NCBI GenBank assembly: GCA_037013685.1
Contig: CM072888.1
Span: 3,949,034-4,013,033 of the forward strand
Direction: 5' to 3'
Source of the DNA: Acridotheres tristis
Lineage: Eukaryota; Chordata; Aves; Passeriformes; Sturnidae
Length of the DNA stretch: 64,000 bases
Of the stretch, positions 1 to 14,753 are shown piece after piece (within the stretch, counting starts at the first letter, position 1; each line of letters opens with the position of its first letter). The notes beneath the pieces were generated by a model. It saw only the letters and a list, made by a program, of their open reading frames with translations. It was not told the origin of the DNA and made no database searches. Position numbers and translations under genes: made by a program.

Positions 1-3000
1 GGACAATACTTTGCTATAGTGTGTTTAAGGTGTCTTTTTTTTCAGATTCTTGTAACAGCAAATCCTTTAGCAGCTCATTACTTAATGGAAACTAAACAAA
101 GCTTCTTCCAGGAAAAAAAAAAATGTTGATCTCTATCACCCCACAGTGAACTTCTCTCCTTAAATACATAACACATGCTTTTGGAAAATATCCTCAGTTT
201 AATCTGAGCAGTGTAAACTCCAAAGACAAGACCACGTCCTCATTCATCCATCTTGCAGAGCTCAAAACTCCAAACTTTCTGGGAAAAAGAAAAGGAAGCA
301 CAGAAGATACTTTTTGTGTATACAAATCTCCTTGTGTCGTATGACTAGACTTTTGTCTGTCATTCCTATTAAAAATTGCCACCTACACAAATGAGAACTC
401 AGGGGTAGGCTCTTATAAATAGGGATCCTAGAGGCCCTGGCTGACCTTCTCTGCTCTCTGCTAACAGATATTTCTTTGGGTGTTTTTCCATTTCCTATGG
501 AAACTCTTTCTGCTTTTTACTGTGCAGAAAGCACAGTGCTGGCTGCTCCCTCCATAGATCATGACTTGATTCCTGTGTCTGTTTCTGCCAGAGTTGCTGT
601 TCCACAGCTTTTCTGTTCCCCTGGAACTACATGACCAGTTGTATTAATTGGGCCAAAAGAAGTAAAGAGTTTAATTTAGGTGCAGAAGCCATTGATTTAG
701 CACTTAATAAGTTATTAATAGGTTTTGAAAAATATACAATAATGATTCTGAGCTTTGACCATGAATATCATATACCTCATGTACTATCTCAATTCATTTG
801 AAGCAACACTGGATCAGGAGGAAAGATGTATATAACATTTTACTGCTGCTGTCACTTGCAGAGATGCAGTTCACTGTTTCAGTGGATCCATGCTGGAGAT
901 CCACTGGTTTATGCTTTTTGCCAAAAAAAAAAAAATTGCCAGTCTTTCAGCAGGAAAACGTTTGTGCCTGGAGTTGAGCAACCATAAAATATAATGCCAC
1001 GATTCTCATGGAACAATGAATAAAAGAAAAGGGCAATTTATTTTGCAGATGTATTTTGGAAACATGCTTTCAAAATGTTTGTCCTTACAAAGCATTAAAT
1101 TACAAAATTTTTTACCTAGTCATTACTGTTCTGACTTTACACTGTAGGAAAACATCTTGCTCCTGTTGTCCTTACTGTATCAGTGAGCTGTTCCCTCAGG
1201 AGAAGTCTCAGCATGTGGAAAAGAAACCGTTCCTGAAATCAGTGAACTCTATTTTAAACTGGCAAAGCAAGTTGCTCCTGTTTCTCCTCCAACTTAACCC
1301 GTAATTCCTGGAAGTATACAGTTCCCAGATATAAATGTAGAAAACCTAAAATTAAAAACAGATCACTTGCCTTTTCTTTTGAGGATTGTGGAATTGCACA
1401 CTCTGTGTTTATAGTGTAGCTGCCGTGTAAATATAGAATATAGAGCAAAATACTGCTTAGGCCTTATGCCACGTTTGTGTTTGTGACTTTTTTCCTTTAA
1501 AGTAATCACTTGTGATTTATGGCAATATTATAATAAACTAAGACAAAATATTGTCTTCTCTAAGGAATATGTGCTTTGAAATAAGTGAATGACCCAAGCA
1601 GTTAGATAATGCACAAGGTCCACTATACAAAGTTCTGTGCTGGTTCTTGGAATTATGTTCAGATAACTGCAGGGCCATTTTCTCAGTATCTCTAGCAATT
1701 GCTTGTTTTTTCAGAGAAGACAGTGTTCTTTCTTAACCATTTAGGGGAAAGTCTTCCACAGGGCATATTTGTACTGAATAGCAAAGACAGCTCTTTCAGA
1801 GGATCTGGAAATACCAAATAAAAAAGAATATTATCCAGAACATGGTGGCTTGTCTGGCAGTGCTTTAGACATCTGCTGAGAGTGTGAGTACTGAGCGTCC
1901 AGTTTGCATATTTAATCTGCCAGAATGTAACTTAATTGTAACTTAGTGCTTTCTTCATAGCTTTCAATAATAGAAGGTGCTGAAAACTCTACTAAATTGG
2001 GTGCATTTCACATAGATTTCCTGTCTGGTCCTGTCACTGACATGACCTAGATTCATTATTTCATACTCACTCTTATGGCCTTGGGCACAGATTTAAAGCC
2101 ACAGTCATGGGGTCTAATGAGGCATGAAAACATGGGAAAATACCATGGAAAAATTAACCAAATTGTCCACAAGGTCAATTCTGCTTTATTATTTTTGTAG
2201 CTGTTTTGTATTCTATTCTATTTGTTCGGCAGCAATCTTTCATAATCAGGATCATTCTATAATTTTTTTGATAGAGGATTATCAGGTTATAGAGTTTTTA
2301 GTATTGTGGTGAACTATTTTGGATTTGTATAAAAAGGAACTTTGAATGCTAATCACGCTCAATAGATATTCCCAACAGAATAATAACTGCTCAAAACATC
2401 CTAAAGGAAAGACATTTTGCCATGAATATTTCAATAATTTTTTCAGACCTCCATGAAAATAATGCATCTTAATGAAATAAGGGCATAGACTGCTTTTCAA
2501 TATCCTGTGACTGAAACCATGACATATCCCAAATAGGTTTCTGTAATTGTCAAGTTAGGTTGTCCTGATAGTTGGTCATGAGGGACAAACTCATAGGGAT
2601 ATGTGCTAGAAGATCCCTTATCAAATCTAGGGCTAATTAGTTAATTGCTGGCCTAAAATGTAAAGAAGAATTATTAAACCAAAAAGAATAGAAACAGCTG
2701 ATATTTCAAACCTAGTAACAAAGGAGTTTTAATACAGCCTCAAGTCCTTGTCTATGCTTTGATGTCTTTGACTCAAATCCATTCTTAAGGAAGGACATCA
2801 AACTGCTCATATTCCACCGTTAAATGGAATTAACCAAAATTCCAGCTGCTGTTGTTGCTGGAAGTGCAATAAACAATTTGTTTTGTGGCATGTGCAGTGT
2901 CCTACAGCACTCACAGTCGTGCTGGTCACACTTGCAGTGCACCATTACCTCATCCCTAAGCTTTGGGAAGTCTGTTGCTAATTCTACAAGAGTTCACCCA

Positions 3001-6000
3001 TTGGGCAGGCAATAACACAGCACACAGAGACTGAGATAGATTAACAAATAAATATCTACGGAATTATTCCTCTCTTGTTGATGGTGAATGCCTTTTGTTT
3101 CTGCCACCACCACCCTTCCACAATGTATTTTTTTCAGAGTACACTGAAGGTGGATATGGAAGCAGTGCCAATCAGAGACCATTACAGAGAAAAGCAGGAC
3201 CTGTAAGGCTGATTAGAGCTGTTACCTAAATGCCCCCATTACCCAACAGGCATCACATTGGAAAAAAGGCCAGACTAATCCAAGGAAAATAATGTGAGGA
3301 GAATAGTGTCAGTGTTCAGTGCTGTGGGGGTGAAGATGCACTACACTTTTCCTTGTGTCCTCTGGCTCCCTGCAGGACTTTCCAGCTCATCCTCACATTG
3401 CTGTGCCTCAGGTCAGGCAAGGACTGCACAAATTACAGTGATTCCTCTCTGTTCTGTCACACTTCCCAGCAGCAGCCAAAACTGGAGAAATTTAATTAAT
3501 TCTCTGGAATGTCAGGTGGAAGCTAAGAAAAACACGTGGCAGCTTAATATTCTCTTACTCTGTTTATCTTTTTCAAGTCTCATGTTAAAACTTGTGATCA
3601 CTCAGACCCATCAATAGCAAAGCCAGACAAACCCCATTAAGGCTAGAGAGGGTAAAGTTTGCTTAGGAAAGGCAGGACAATAGGGAGCCGACCATGCTGC
3701 TCTTCTACATCCTCTTCTGTCACTGAGGGGGCACCAGTCATCTGCCCTAAGGTCTAGTCCCCACTTTTTGAAAACAGAAACAAACACAGAAGAAAAGTCA
3801 TAATTCGAGCCCCATCTTATCCTTTCCCCCTTCTCATAGCTTGATAAAAAGAAGGAAGGAAGCAGAAAAGAGAAGAAAAAGCAGCAGAACTGGGGGACTT
3901 AGAGAGGAAAAGGGACTGATGCAAAAGCTATTTCTCTTTAAGACCTTACTAAGCTCAAGCCTTGGTCCCAAAACTATCTTCAGCAACCCTTGATTCATAA
4001 ATAGCCTGGTATGGTGAATATTTCTATTCTTACCTTCCCTGATCTTCAGGGTTTCTGACTTCTTAAGGGCATTGGGATGTATCAAAAGTTCAGCTCTCTA
4101 TAAACAGTTCATGTATGTAGCTGTGGCTGTGTGCAGCTTTGTATAAAAGCAGGGAGGAAACCTGAGGTGCTGGGTCACTCTGTCACCATGTTAGTCATGT
4201 CACTCACCTACTTCAGAGCTAAATACCTTCAGGGTGTAATGACATTGACACCAAATTAGCAGCAAAACTATCCATTCCAATTATTTGCGATTTCTGTCCG
4301 CTGTAAAAATAAGCCTCCTGTAGTAGATAATGAAAGGAGTAACTAATCCTTTACTCAGATTTAATTTTATTGCAGAACTCTGTAGGTTTGTACTAGTTTA
4401 AATATTAAATTTCCACCTCAACAGCTTCTTTACATAGGCCAGACCAGATGTGCATCTGGTATAAATTAGCATTGCTCTGCGGATGCTGGGAGAGACAGGA
4501 AGATTTCTATCAAGCAGTGCTCAGTTCCTGTATGATTAAACATATATTATGTCAATCATTTGGGTATAAAATGCTTTTGAATCAGGATTTCTTTCCTGCC
4601 ACTCTGCTTGGAAATATTTTCAAATAAATGCAGCAAAATAAATGCAGGGCAATTAAAGGATGAAGTAACCTCAGGCTGTTTATTCAAATAATTTTGACCC
4701 AAGCAAGCAGATTTCTCTGAGACTAGTCAAAATGTTTTGTTTCAACATTTAGATAGTGCAATTTTGAATGCCAAACTATGCTCGAGATTAGGTTTAGCTA
4801 TATTCACTTAATACTTCAGTGTCACTAGGTGACACAGTGTGATCAGTTGACCAAAAATTCAATTATTCACACAGTTCCACTCAAGCTATACAAAAACTTG
4901 TTTCCTTGGCATTAATTTCTCCATCTTTTATGGATTATTTACTCAGTGGGTATAAATGGGCATTGCTTAGCTGAGCCACATACCCCATAACTATTGGTTC
5001 TGATCTAAAGCAGTGGTTTCAGTCCCTAGCAAATGGAGAAAGTCTTTGTTTAGGCTTAAGTTCAAAAGGAATTTTGTATTGCTCTGAGAGAAGATGACTG
5101 TACAAAATGGCACAGCCATCCATATAAGATTGACAGATTTCTTAAGATCTGATTTATAACAAATTCTGAAGTTTAAAAACTTCAGGTTTCTGAATTTCTG
5201 AGAAAAATGTTTTCTCAGAAAACATTTTCTGGATTTCTGAGAAAATGCTGTGGAACATCCCAGTCCACACCTTTCCACTGATGGAACATCAGACGTCTGA
5301 GACCCTTCAGAGCACCATTAGTCTTTTTACTTAAGCAATCTCTGGCAATAGTTCAGGTCTAAACTTTTCCCGTGAAATAACTAAATATAACTTTTCTAAA
5401 TAAGTATTTTAAAGAGACATTATACCACTCTTCTAAAATACTCTTTAAAATGCTGTCTCTCTCCCTCTTTTGGAGTTCTAGACCTTGATTTAATCTTCTC
5501 GTGTTTTTCATTACCGAATACTTACTTCTGCTTCATTTCTTGTTTTTCCAAACGTTCCTGGTGCCATAGCACATTAAGGGTTCCCCTAGCAACACCAAAA
5601 CACACTTTCCCTCAGAGCTGCATCTCCGTGGTCTACAGCACTTAAATTATGGCCTTCTAGCTGCAGCTTGTTCTGAGTTTAATTAAGAGCATTTTAAAAT
5701 AATAATGACAAACTTTAGGGCATTCTTTGATCTGCTGAAGACTGAACAAGGGGATCAGATCTTGAGCTTTTTGTGCCCAAATTAGCAATGAAATATTTGC
5801 ATCCAGAGTTTATTTATACATTAAAATGTAATTGGATCCTAGGTTTGGACTTTACATTCAGTTTTGTTAAATGCTGTCTTTATTGGGGCTGGCACTATGT
5901 GAATACAAAAAAGCTTTAGCTGAGAACTACCAAGTGCAATGAAATCTGTTTATACCATTCTGTATTTATTCTCTGTCACAATATTTCAGCTCTCCTGGAG

Positions 6001-9000
6001 TTTTCTGTTCCATAAGCAGAAGGACGTGTGTTTGCACACACTTCAATTTGCTCAGGTTTACCCAAGCCTGACTGCAATGAAACACAAAAAGAATGAGTTG
6101 ACATTCGAGATGTGTTTCACTTGCTACTGACCCTTTCCAGCAGCCCAGCCTGCACTAAATCCTTCTCAGAACAGTCATCTCTTTCCCCCTAAATGGAAAA
6201 AATCCTAAGAAAAATATCTAATTGGAATAATTGACCTTAATTTATTAAAACCACGAGACATTTCAAGTAGGGAAACATAGTTCTTCTTCATTATGATAAA
6301 TTCCTGAGAAGTACCTACTTTTCAAAACATTTTCAGTGCAAAAGAAAAGCTCACAGCTCTGCTCCTTGCAGCTTTGCTCGAGTTCATAATGGGAGAACTT
6401 CACTGTGCTGGTGCCAGTCTGAGATGGGACTCACTAAATCTTGGTTGAACGCTTGTCTTTCATTACTTCTCTTCCTCATTTTTCCTGGCACATCATACTA
6501 TTTATTTACAATAATCTATGCATATCCTGCCCTTTCATTAGTCTTGTACCATTAAAGCTTAAGTACCAGATTTGGGAAGTGCCTTCAAGCCAAATTTCAA
6601 ATCACTGATTTCAGAATGAGGTCTCAAACCCATAAAGTAATAAGCACCAGTTGTTTGTAAAACTTTCCAGGATGGGGAAAAGGCACCAACTATCAGATAG
6701 CCATGAACTACTTTCTCCTTTTTTTTTTATCTCCTTAGTCTTGTCCTGTGTTACTAGGCAGTAAAAATTCAAAGCTCTGGATATAAATAGATTTACTCCC
6801 AAAGCAAGGCAGATACATTTGTGGTGATCTCATTGTTTGAGGTGGGTAAATGTAGCTGAAAGATAAGTTTTCTTACACAAAAAATATAAAACCTCCCAAT
6901 ATGGTTAACTTCTATCTTTGGTCCCTGTCTATGGGCAAGCCCAGTTCATTCAAGGTCACCTGACAAAAAAGGTTCCTAATTTTACACGTTTGGGTGCTCT
7001 TTCAAATTTGGAAGAGTTATGTACATGTGAGTGCCTATCCACACAGGTTTGGCTCTAGAAAAACACTCCTATTTGTGACCTTTTGACTATCAAGCTTTTT
7101 ATTTCCAAGCCTGTGTGCTAAAAGCAAAATAACTCTGGATTTAGTCTGGGCAGATGTGCAGAAGAAATCTGCAAAAGCAAACGCTCACCTTTTCTTGAAA
7201 TGCTGTTTTAGTTAAACTGTAGAGTAATTGAACAGACGTGGAGCTGCTGCTGAAGGATTTGTGAGCTATGGAAACCTTTGGAAATACTTTCTGTAAGAAA
7301 TCTCAGCTCCTTCAGCTAGAAGAGGGATGAGAGCTATAACTAAGAAACATAAAAGATAAAATTAAAAAGATTAATTTCTATGAGTTAATGCTAAATGACT
7401 GTAATTAACAAAATGAAGGCCATATACAGACCACTGAAAGTTTCCACCAACACTTCGATTTTATCTTTCTGGCAGCATTTACCTTGTAAATACCCCTCGT
7501 GTTTCTGCTGTATATGATCTAATTTTAGAATAATCGATTATGACTAGAGAAACCTTTTTCTTTAAAGCATTAGATAAAATTTGATTTTGTTTTACCTTTC
7601 TGTAACAGTTTTTTCTATATAAGTTTTTAAACATGACTGAGTGAATTTTGAGAAAATTCATTCCTTTTAGTAAAATATCTTTGAGACCTCTGTCTCGAAC
7701 ATAGGTTTAGGATTAGGGGAGTCAGTAGAAATAACTGAATGTACCTACTCATCTATGAAAAATATGACAAATATTGCTATTAAATCCTAAGTCTCTTTCT
7801 GTTTACCATTCTTCAGCCTCCCCAGTAAATGTTTTTGTGATGTTCTGTTGCAATTTTGTTAAAAAAGGATGAATGACTCCATTAGAATAACTTCAGAGAA
7901 GAATAAACTGAACTTTTTATTGTACTTAAAAATACACAGCAAGTTACCATGGCATGGAGACAGATAAAATAAATGAAGGTTTCTAACATTAATTCCCCAA
8001 GTCTGTTCTGGAGGCAAACAGCATTTCCAGTTTGATTCAATTTGTTGTGTATATTTCCCCAAGCTCTCTTTCATTCGGATTCAGGGTGCTGCAAACTTTA
8101 GAAGAGCAGTGAGGAATGCTCATCATTCTCACCCCTGTTGGTGTTGGCTTTGTGGATGGAGAACTGATTATACAGTCAGGATTCTTTCCTTCAGCCTGTG
8201 CTCATCTATACAGCAGTGGGTTGTCAGCTCTGACAATCAGTTCTGCTTTTCCTCTTGAACATTTAAGTCTTTAATGACTCCCGAATCTGAGGATGCTTTG
8301 AACTGCTACACAAATGCCAAAGCAGGCCATTCCATCTCTGAGAGGATAAACTGAGACAGAACAAAAGTCAAGAAAGTTTCCAGGAGAGGAAGCAAAAAGC
8401 TGGCTGTTTATTCCCAGCCAGATGTACTTGTCTCTTTCTCTGTATGTTTGACTTAGTCCTGGCTCAGCTCTCTCCTTGTTTGGGGTTTGCAAATATGAAT
8501 GGATATTATGACACGCTGTCTCCTGATGGTTCCATGTAAATAATTATGAGGAAAGGAAAGGTGGATGGAGTTACTCAGCCACTTTGGGTTTTAGCAGATA
8601 TCCTGAAATTTCATACCCAAACAAAACATGGCACACAGCTTCATATTGTCACTGCCTTCATTGCAAAAAGAAGGAATGAAAGACTATAAAATAAATATTT
8701 CAATGAATTAGTACAGAACCTCAAACTTTCAATTAGGAGCTCTGCAAGGTACTTGAGAGATAAATGGAGAAGCACCACTGAACTTTAAACACCAGCATGT
8801 TCCTTCTTTACCTTCCTATAATATTCTGAAATAGAAGCAGCTTTGGTCAGAAGTAAAGGAAGTAAAGTCCTGGCATACAATTATGGCCACATCACATGCC
8901 AGGAATTTCCAGTGGGGGCAAAAGGGACGAGGACACCTGCTCACACTCCATGAATTTGCACAGCCCCTACATATCCCTTTTTTCAAAAGCCCTCCCCACC

Positions 9001-11799
9001 TGGGAAGTATTTTAATTCATGTTTCTCATGCCTCTGTGATGTAAAGAAAACCATTTTGCAGATGACAAATCTGACTACTGCATATTCCCAGCCTGGTCTC
9101 CAGAGTTAGTGCAAGAGTTCAGCCTAATCTGAAGAGAATAAGGCCCATGAATATTCAGGAACTTTGCAAACCGATAGCAAGAAACGATCCTCATGGGCTG
9201 ACCTGGGGACAGGATGTTGCTCTGGTGATGTGCAGTGCTTTAATCACAATGCATTTCCATAACCCAAAACACGAACCTCAGGCCGTGATCAGGATCCTTT
9301 ATTCAACAGATTTCAAAATTTATTATGTTTATGTTTGACTGAATTATTTATCCATCTCTGGAAACTCAGGGATGACTGAAAAATAGCTCAGTGAACTGAA
9401 TTCAGTGAATTTTCCATTAAACTCAGGAACATTTAAGTCATGTTCTCGCAATCCACTTTCCCCCAAAACTGCTCCTTGTCCCTGAAACTGAAATTGTTGA
9501 ATGACAGGAAGATGAGCTAAAACCTCTTAGCAGATCTCAAAATTTTCCTTGACAGTGTTGGCAAGCAACAGGACCAGCTGTAAATGAAGGACGTAGTCAG
9601 GGGAACAAAAAATTTTTGCCCTTCTCTGGGTGGCCCTGCCTCCCTTGGGTGCCATCCCTTCAGCCAATATAAATGAGTGAAGTCATGAAATTAGAAGAGT
9701 CTTGGCTGATTTCACAAGGAAAGGATATTGTCCACAATGGCTTCAAGTCCTATTGTTTGACACAAATAGTGTGTTCTCTATTCAGGAGTACTTCACATCC
9801 GATGAGCTATAGAATGGTTTTTCTGAGGAGAATCAGAGCTCAGTTTGAAATTAATATCATTTGAAATGATAATAATTTAAAATAGCACATGCTGATTGCA
9901 TTGCAGCAAGCATGGAAAACATGTTCTGTTACAGAGAGCAGCTGTGTATATTGCTGTGAGTATTTTGCACTTTCAGTACAGGTTAGCTGGATAATATCAA
10001 ATAGAAGGTGTTTTGATGCAAACCTGTGCTGATTTTACCTTGTAACTGATTCATCAGCTAAAAGAATTTTCTTAATGTGTTAATTTTTCAAGTTCACTTA
10101 TACGGCTTGAGTATATTTGAATAACTCTGAAATAAAACATCTCTGTACACAAAAGGGAGCAAAAATATGCCTAGAGCATACCCAGACTTCATTTACAATG
10201 CCTGCAACCCAAACTTTTCCTCTGAGCAGAGCTGTGTAGCTCCAGAGAGTCATGTTAATAGTGTCATTAATCTTCCCTGCAGTAATCTCTACCTCTCAGC
10301 TTTTACACATTCAGCACCTGGGGCAGATTTGACCTGACAAGTTTGTCCTTGAATCCTATCATTTACAAAGTCCATGGTAAAAAAAGCCTCGTGTATTATC
10401 GGCACTGCTGCGTTTTATCAAATAACTGCCACTAGCTCCTGCCTGAAATAGTTCATTTGCAAAGCTGTTGCCACCAAACTGTGGAAAGCAACCATCAGTC
10501 AAGGGCTTGTTTTGGTCCCTTTTGCACAGCGAGAGCAAATGAACTGCAGATGGAGCACTGTTTATTCTTTCCCATCATCTCGGGGTGCTGGGAGCTGCCA
10601 CTGTGATGTCATTGCATTGGGCAGGACACAGAGAAGGCAGCAAGACTGGAAATATTTATTTATTGGGTTAAGGTTAGTTTGATTTGTACTATAGAAAGAA
10701 TACCAAGGGGCTGGAAATGCAAGGTACATGACCTCACTTTTTGTGTGACATGTAAGGGAGATACCACACAGGGGAAAAAGTTGGATTCATCTGCTGATCA
10801 AATTGAAAATAGAAAGAACTTGTTCTTAGATTTTATATAGCTCCATGTCAGCAGGAACCTTGGATTGTTTGGGGTGGGGTGTATACCTGAAACCTCTGTC
10901 ACAGAAATACTGGCTTTTCTGGCTGAGACAGATGAGTTCTGTCTGATTAAGATAAACAGTATAGTCCATTCCCACCCTCGGGTGTCTGTCTACCCATCTT
11001 TGGAAGCAGTTGTTTACTGACTGGCTTGTGTTGTGCATGAAGCAAAGCAACATGAATTGACAAAACTGATCATAGACTTTTTCACTTCCTGTAGCAGATT
11101 TCATCCATGAAACTGTGCTTGCAGCAGGAATGCTCTAAGTCACACCAGTGACTGAGACAGTGACAGCCATTGGAAAAGTCTGATAACAGAGCAGAGTGAT
11201 AAAGGAAACAAATCAAGCTTATGCTGTCACAAAAGGAACTGTGTCTACCTGGCCAGAAAACAATATTCTTCACAGCATTACTTCTTCATTGTCTAGCCAG
11301 TGTTTTGTGTTGCTAATTGTAAAAGTTATAAACAAAACATGTGAGCCTACAGCAATATTTCTCTTAGGCAAAAATCTCTCCAGCAAATTCTAAGAAGCTT
11401 TATATGTAACTCTGCTCTCCTAAGCACAGAGTTAATTTCAGCTAAACCAGAAGTAGAAATTTCTAGTAGAAATGTGGGAATGAGTTCTTCATATGGCACC
11501 CCATGTAGGGAGAACAAATACCCTTTGTTTTTAGTTTAATAATGAACTTTCAAGGCATCTATGCTAAATGATTTTGTTCTGCCTGTAGTGTTTAGTGCTC
11601 AATTTCATTGCTGTCTGTAGGAAAGTGCATTATTATGTGTTTAATGGTCACTTAAGGCTCACTTAAAGTTTTTATTACAGTATGCTTATTAATAGTGCAC
11701 AGCTTATTTCTGGAGAGGTTCTGTTCCGCTATTTGTGTTTAACTAATGTTTAAAGAAAATGTGAAATTTTAAAGATGTTGGTAATATCTCTGAATATTT
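1..11799. other. Intergenic, no gene found
   Basis: AT-rich DNA with open frames no longer than 107 codons, none with homology I recognise or flanking splice signals in a consistent frame. Apart from the palindromes at 5,166-5,228, a 14-bp direct repeat (AAATAAATGCAG type) near 4,622-4,647 and a purine-rich patch near 3,840-3,920, I see no distinct structure. Confidence 0.6.
5166..5228. repeat. Two adjacent palindromes in AT-rich DNA
   Basis: CTGAAGTTT/AAACTTCAG arms (9 bp, 2-bp spacer) occupy 5166-5185. AAAATGTTTTCT/AGAAAACATTTT arms (12 bp, 1-bp spacer) occupy 5204-5228. The phrase TTTCTGAGAAAA occurs just before the second palindrome and again after it (about 5235-5246). No coding frame or known repeat family was recognised. 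Confidence 0.9.
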
Positions 11800-11960
11800 A
11801 TGTTGGAAGGGATTTCAGGAAGTGATTTAGTTCCATTCCTCTGCTCCAGGCAGGGCTAATGTCGACATTAGAACAGGATACTCGTGGCCTTTTGCAGTCA
11901 TATTCTTGTGCCTGACTCGAGGTTTCCCAGCCTATCCAGTGCCTCTCTGTTGAGCCCCAG
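11800..11960 (+). mobile_element. Degraded CR1 LINE fragment
   Basis: The stretch beginning GTTGGAAGGGATTTCAGGAA, then TTAGTTCCATTCCTCTGCTC, CAGGCAGGGCTAA, ACATTAGAACAGGAT and GGCCTTTTGCAGTCA follows the order of the well-known 3' part of avian/reptilian CR1 (ggaagggacc, catctagtccaac, ctgctc, cagggctaac, ttagatcaggt, ggccttgtccagt). Many substitutions imply an old insertion. There is no reverse transcriptase frame. The borders are approximate, and the 3' border in particular is uncertain. Confidence 0.65.
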
Positions 11961-13664
11961 GGAAATGTGCCCAGTGCAGCCCCTCAGTTCAGCTCCCAGG
12001 CATCCTTCAAAAGGCTTCGGGACCAGAGCTGGGTTCCAGGTGCTGTGACCAGTGACTGTGCATGTGCCAGTGTGTGCCTGAAAGCCTTTTTCAGCACACT
12101 TGGCTTTACTGCACCGAGCTGGTGCTTTAAGGCAAAGGAAAGGAAATGTTCTGTGTGGTTCCATAGGGAGAAAAACCACTGTGGGATGTGATTTACTAAA
12201 TTATCAGGAGGGGTAGGTATGGGAAGATACTTTGGCAATCAAAAGCAGTAATGAACTTTCTTTATATTCACTTGATCTAGGGTTTTTTTCTGTTCCTACT
12301 TCATCACCCCCTCTGTCACGAATATATTCCTTCCCTGAATAGTTAGGCTTGCATTAATCCCTCTAGCTGGCAGGAGAAACCTGATTTTCAAGATCACCAA
12401 AGTAAATACAACCTCTATCTCCATCTCTCCTATTTTTTTACTTCAGAACTACTACATGACTTTCCAGACTTGGAGAAAATGTAGGTTATCCCACCCAATG
12501 GGTTTCCCTGGTTCTGCTCAGCTGGAGATGTAAAAAATTAGAAGAGAATTCAGGAAAGCAGGGTCATATAAGAAGTGTCTAAGAAAAGTTCCCTTTGCTG
12601 GGCAATGTCCCATTATAACTGTGACCCTGAGAATCTCTCCTGCACTGTGGTCAGGAGCAAACAGTGAAATACTCCAAGTCACAGGAAAAGGAGAACAGCC
12701 ACTGTGGTGCAGCTACAAACCTGCATAGGGGAGGACTAGCCTGGGTAATTTAAAAGATGTTTTTATCCTCAGACTAGATTCTAACTTTGCCTAGGCTGGG
12801 GTAAATCAGGCATAACTTTACTGACATCAAAGGCCCTGCTCCACATGATCTAGCTTCATCTCTTGAAACTGAGGTCAAACCCATTAACTTTTCTAGGCAA
12901 GTTCTGCCCAAAATGAATGGGTGGAGCAAGCTCAAGCCTATGATTTTATTATTTTCACTTGAGCACTTGCACAATTTGGTATTCACATCTGGCTTTGTCT
13001 TTTAAAGGGCATTTTTTGGGCATCTGAACTGGCAATTGTCTGTCCACAACTATTCAGCTGCCCAGTTTCAGATGGGGTGAGGTAGGGGTAGGCCAGCTGG
13101 AGAAATACAGATGCAAAAGAGTATATAGTAATTTTTAGGATGCTGTAAGAAAGCTATATTGCATTCTAAGAGTCAAGATTTAGGCTATTATAAAAATGGA
13201 GCTCATTTTTTGCCTGTACCAATTTTCTTCTTTCACTTTAATTTAAAGTTAGTGAGCCATATGCAGAGCAGAGATGAAAGTCTCGTAGTAAGTGCCTGTG
13301 ACCTTATTTTGAATAATCTGTAACATTTTTCATTGTGATAAAATGTAAGCGTTGGGCAACTGCTGAGGTGCAGGTCCCAGCTGAGGTGGTTGTGCTTGGC
13401 TGCATGTCACTATTAGCTGAAAACTGATAATGTGATTTCACATTGCTTTAGCAGCAGGGAATCGCTTTAGCAACATGCTACCTTAGATATTTCTAGTAAA
13501 GTAAAATTTAGCTGCGGTTGCAGTTGCTGATGCGGGTGTTTGGTGCATTCCCATGCAATGCCGTGGGAAGGAGCTGATCTGTAAGAGGGAGTAAACTGAG
13601 AAAATACCTTCCTGAAGCGATGCAAAGCCCAGGAGTCAAGGTGAGCTGTATTAAACGTTCTCAG

Positions 13665-13677
13665 CCACCAGGTGGCA
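13665..13677 (+). promoter_or_regulatory. CTCF-like motif
   Basis: CCACCAGGTGGCA matches the CTCF core (CCASYAGRKGGCA). It lies in intergenic DNA about 40 kb from RPL7L1. The same bases contain CAGGTG, an E-box bound by ZEB/SNAI factors, so the assignment is ambiguous. Confidence 0.35.
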
Positions 13678-14753
13678 ATGAGCTGTGGCGCTGCGGCAGG
13701 GGACACGGGAGGACCATGCACTGCACTATCTGGGAATTGCATGGGAGAAGCCACATTCCAATGGAGCACACGCCTTAAGGCCTCTGATGGATCTCAGCAA
13801 TGGCAGTGACTGCAGTTTTTTCATTCCAGTTGGTGTCAATCCGTTTCCATTCCCTTGGTTGTCTTTAGTCATTTGCCACTTAGCAATGTGGTGTTTTAAC
13901 ACTCTCCATGTCCTTTGGGAAGCAAGCACATTCTGTTATTTCAGCAGTGAGCCTGATAATCTGCTGAAGTGGTGATGGATGTGTTAAAGAAAATGGCAAT
14001 TATCATGTGCAGTTATGCTGAGTTTGAAATCTCCTGGAGCCACTGTATCCTGTTACCAGCAATAAGAAATAAGAGCATGTGGAGCACTGTGCTCACCTAG
14101 AAAAGAGACATTGATAATTTAAGAATGAGTTCTGAGAGACATATTTGCTTCTGGCCAATCCTGAGGTAGTAGCTTTTTCAGAGAAAAGTGGTTAAGTTAT
14201 TCACTAGGATTTTTTTTCCTATTGAGGCAAGAAAATAACCTTCAAGGGCACCAGCAGAGCTTAGCAACACTTCTCCCAAGTTGCAGTAAGGTCAGAATTA
14301 GGAATTCCTCACTTTATGGGATGCTCTGGGAACCCTTTATCCATTTGCAGGAAGGCATTCCTCTGTAAGTATCACACCTCAACTGAGCACTTTCATTAGT
14401 AGTAGAATACTACTTCAACAGCACTCAGGGCTTCACAGGCTTCTCTTTGCTGAGAAGAAACTGCTTCTGAAGGAGTCCCATATCAAGTTCTTCACTTTGA
14501 GATCCTAGCAGGGCAATGTGAGCCAGCAGAACTGACAGATGTGTTGTGCAGGAAGTCTGGTGTTTGGTGGTATGTACTGCAAATGCCTCCTACAGAATGA
14601 TACTGGAATGGAGGTTGCTGTAGCAAAGCTGAACACCACACTCACAAAGCAGTGGTGTTGCAGACACTCATGCAAGCTTAATTTCTTCTGTGTCTGTGAT
14701 GGTATCAGTCTTTAATTACATGGCAGTCCTAGTGTTTTCTCCAATTTTCTGCC

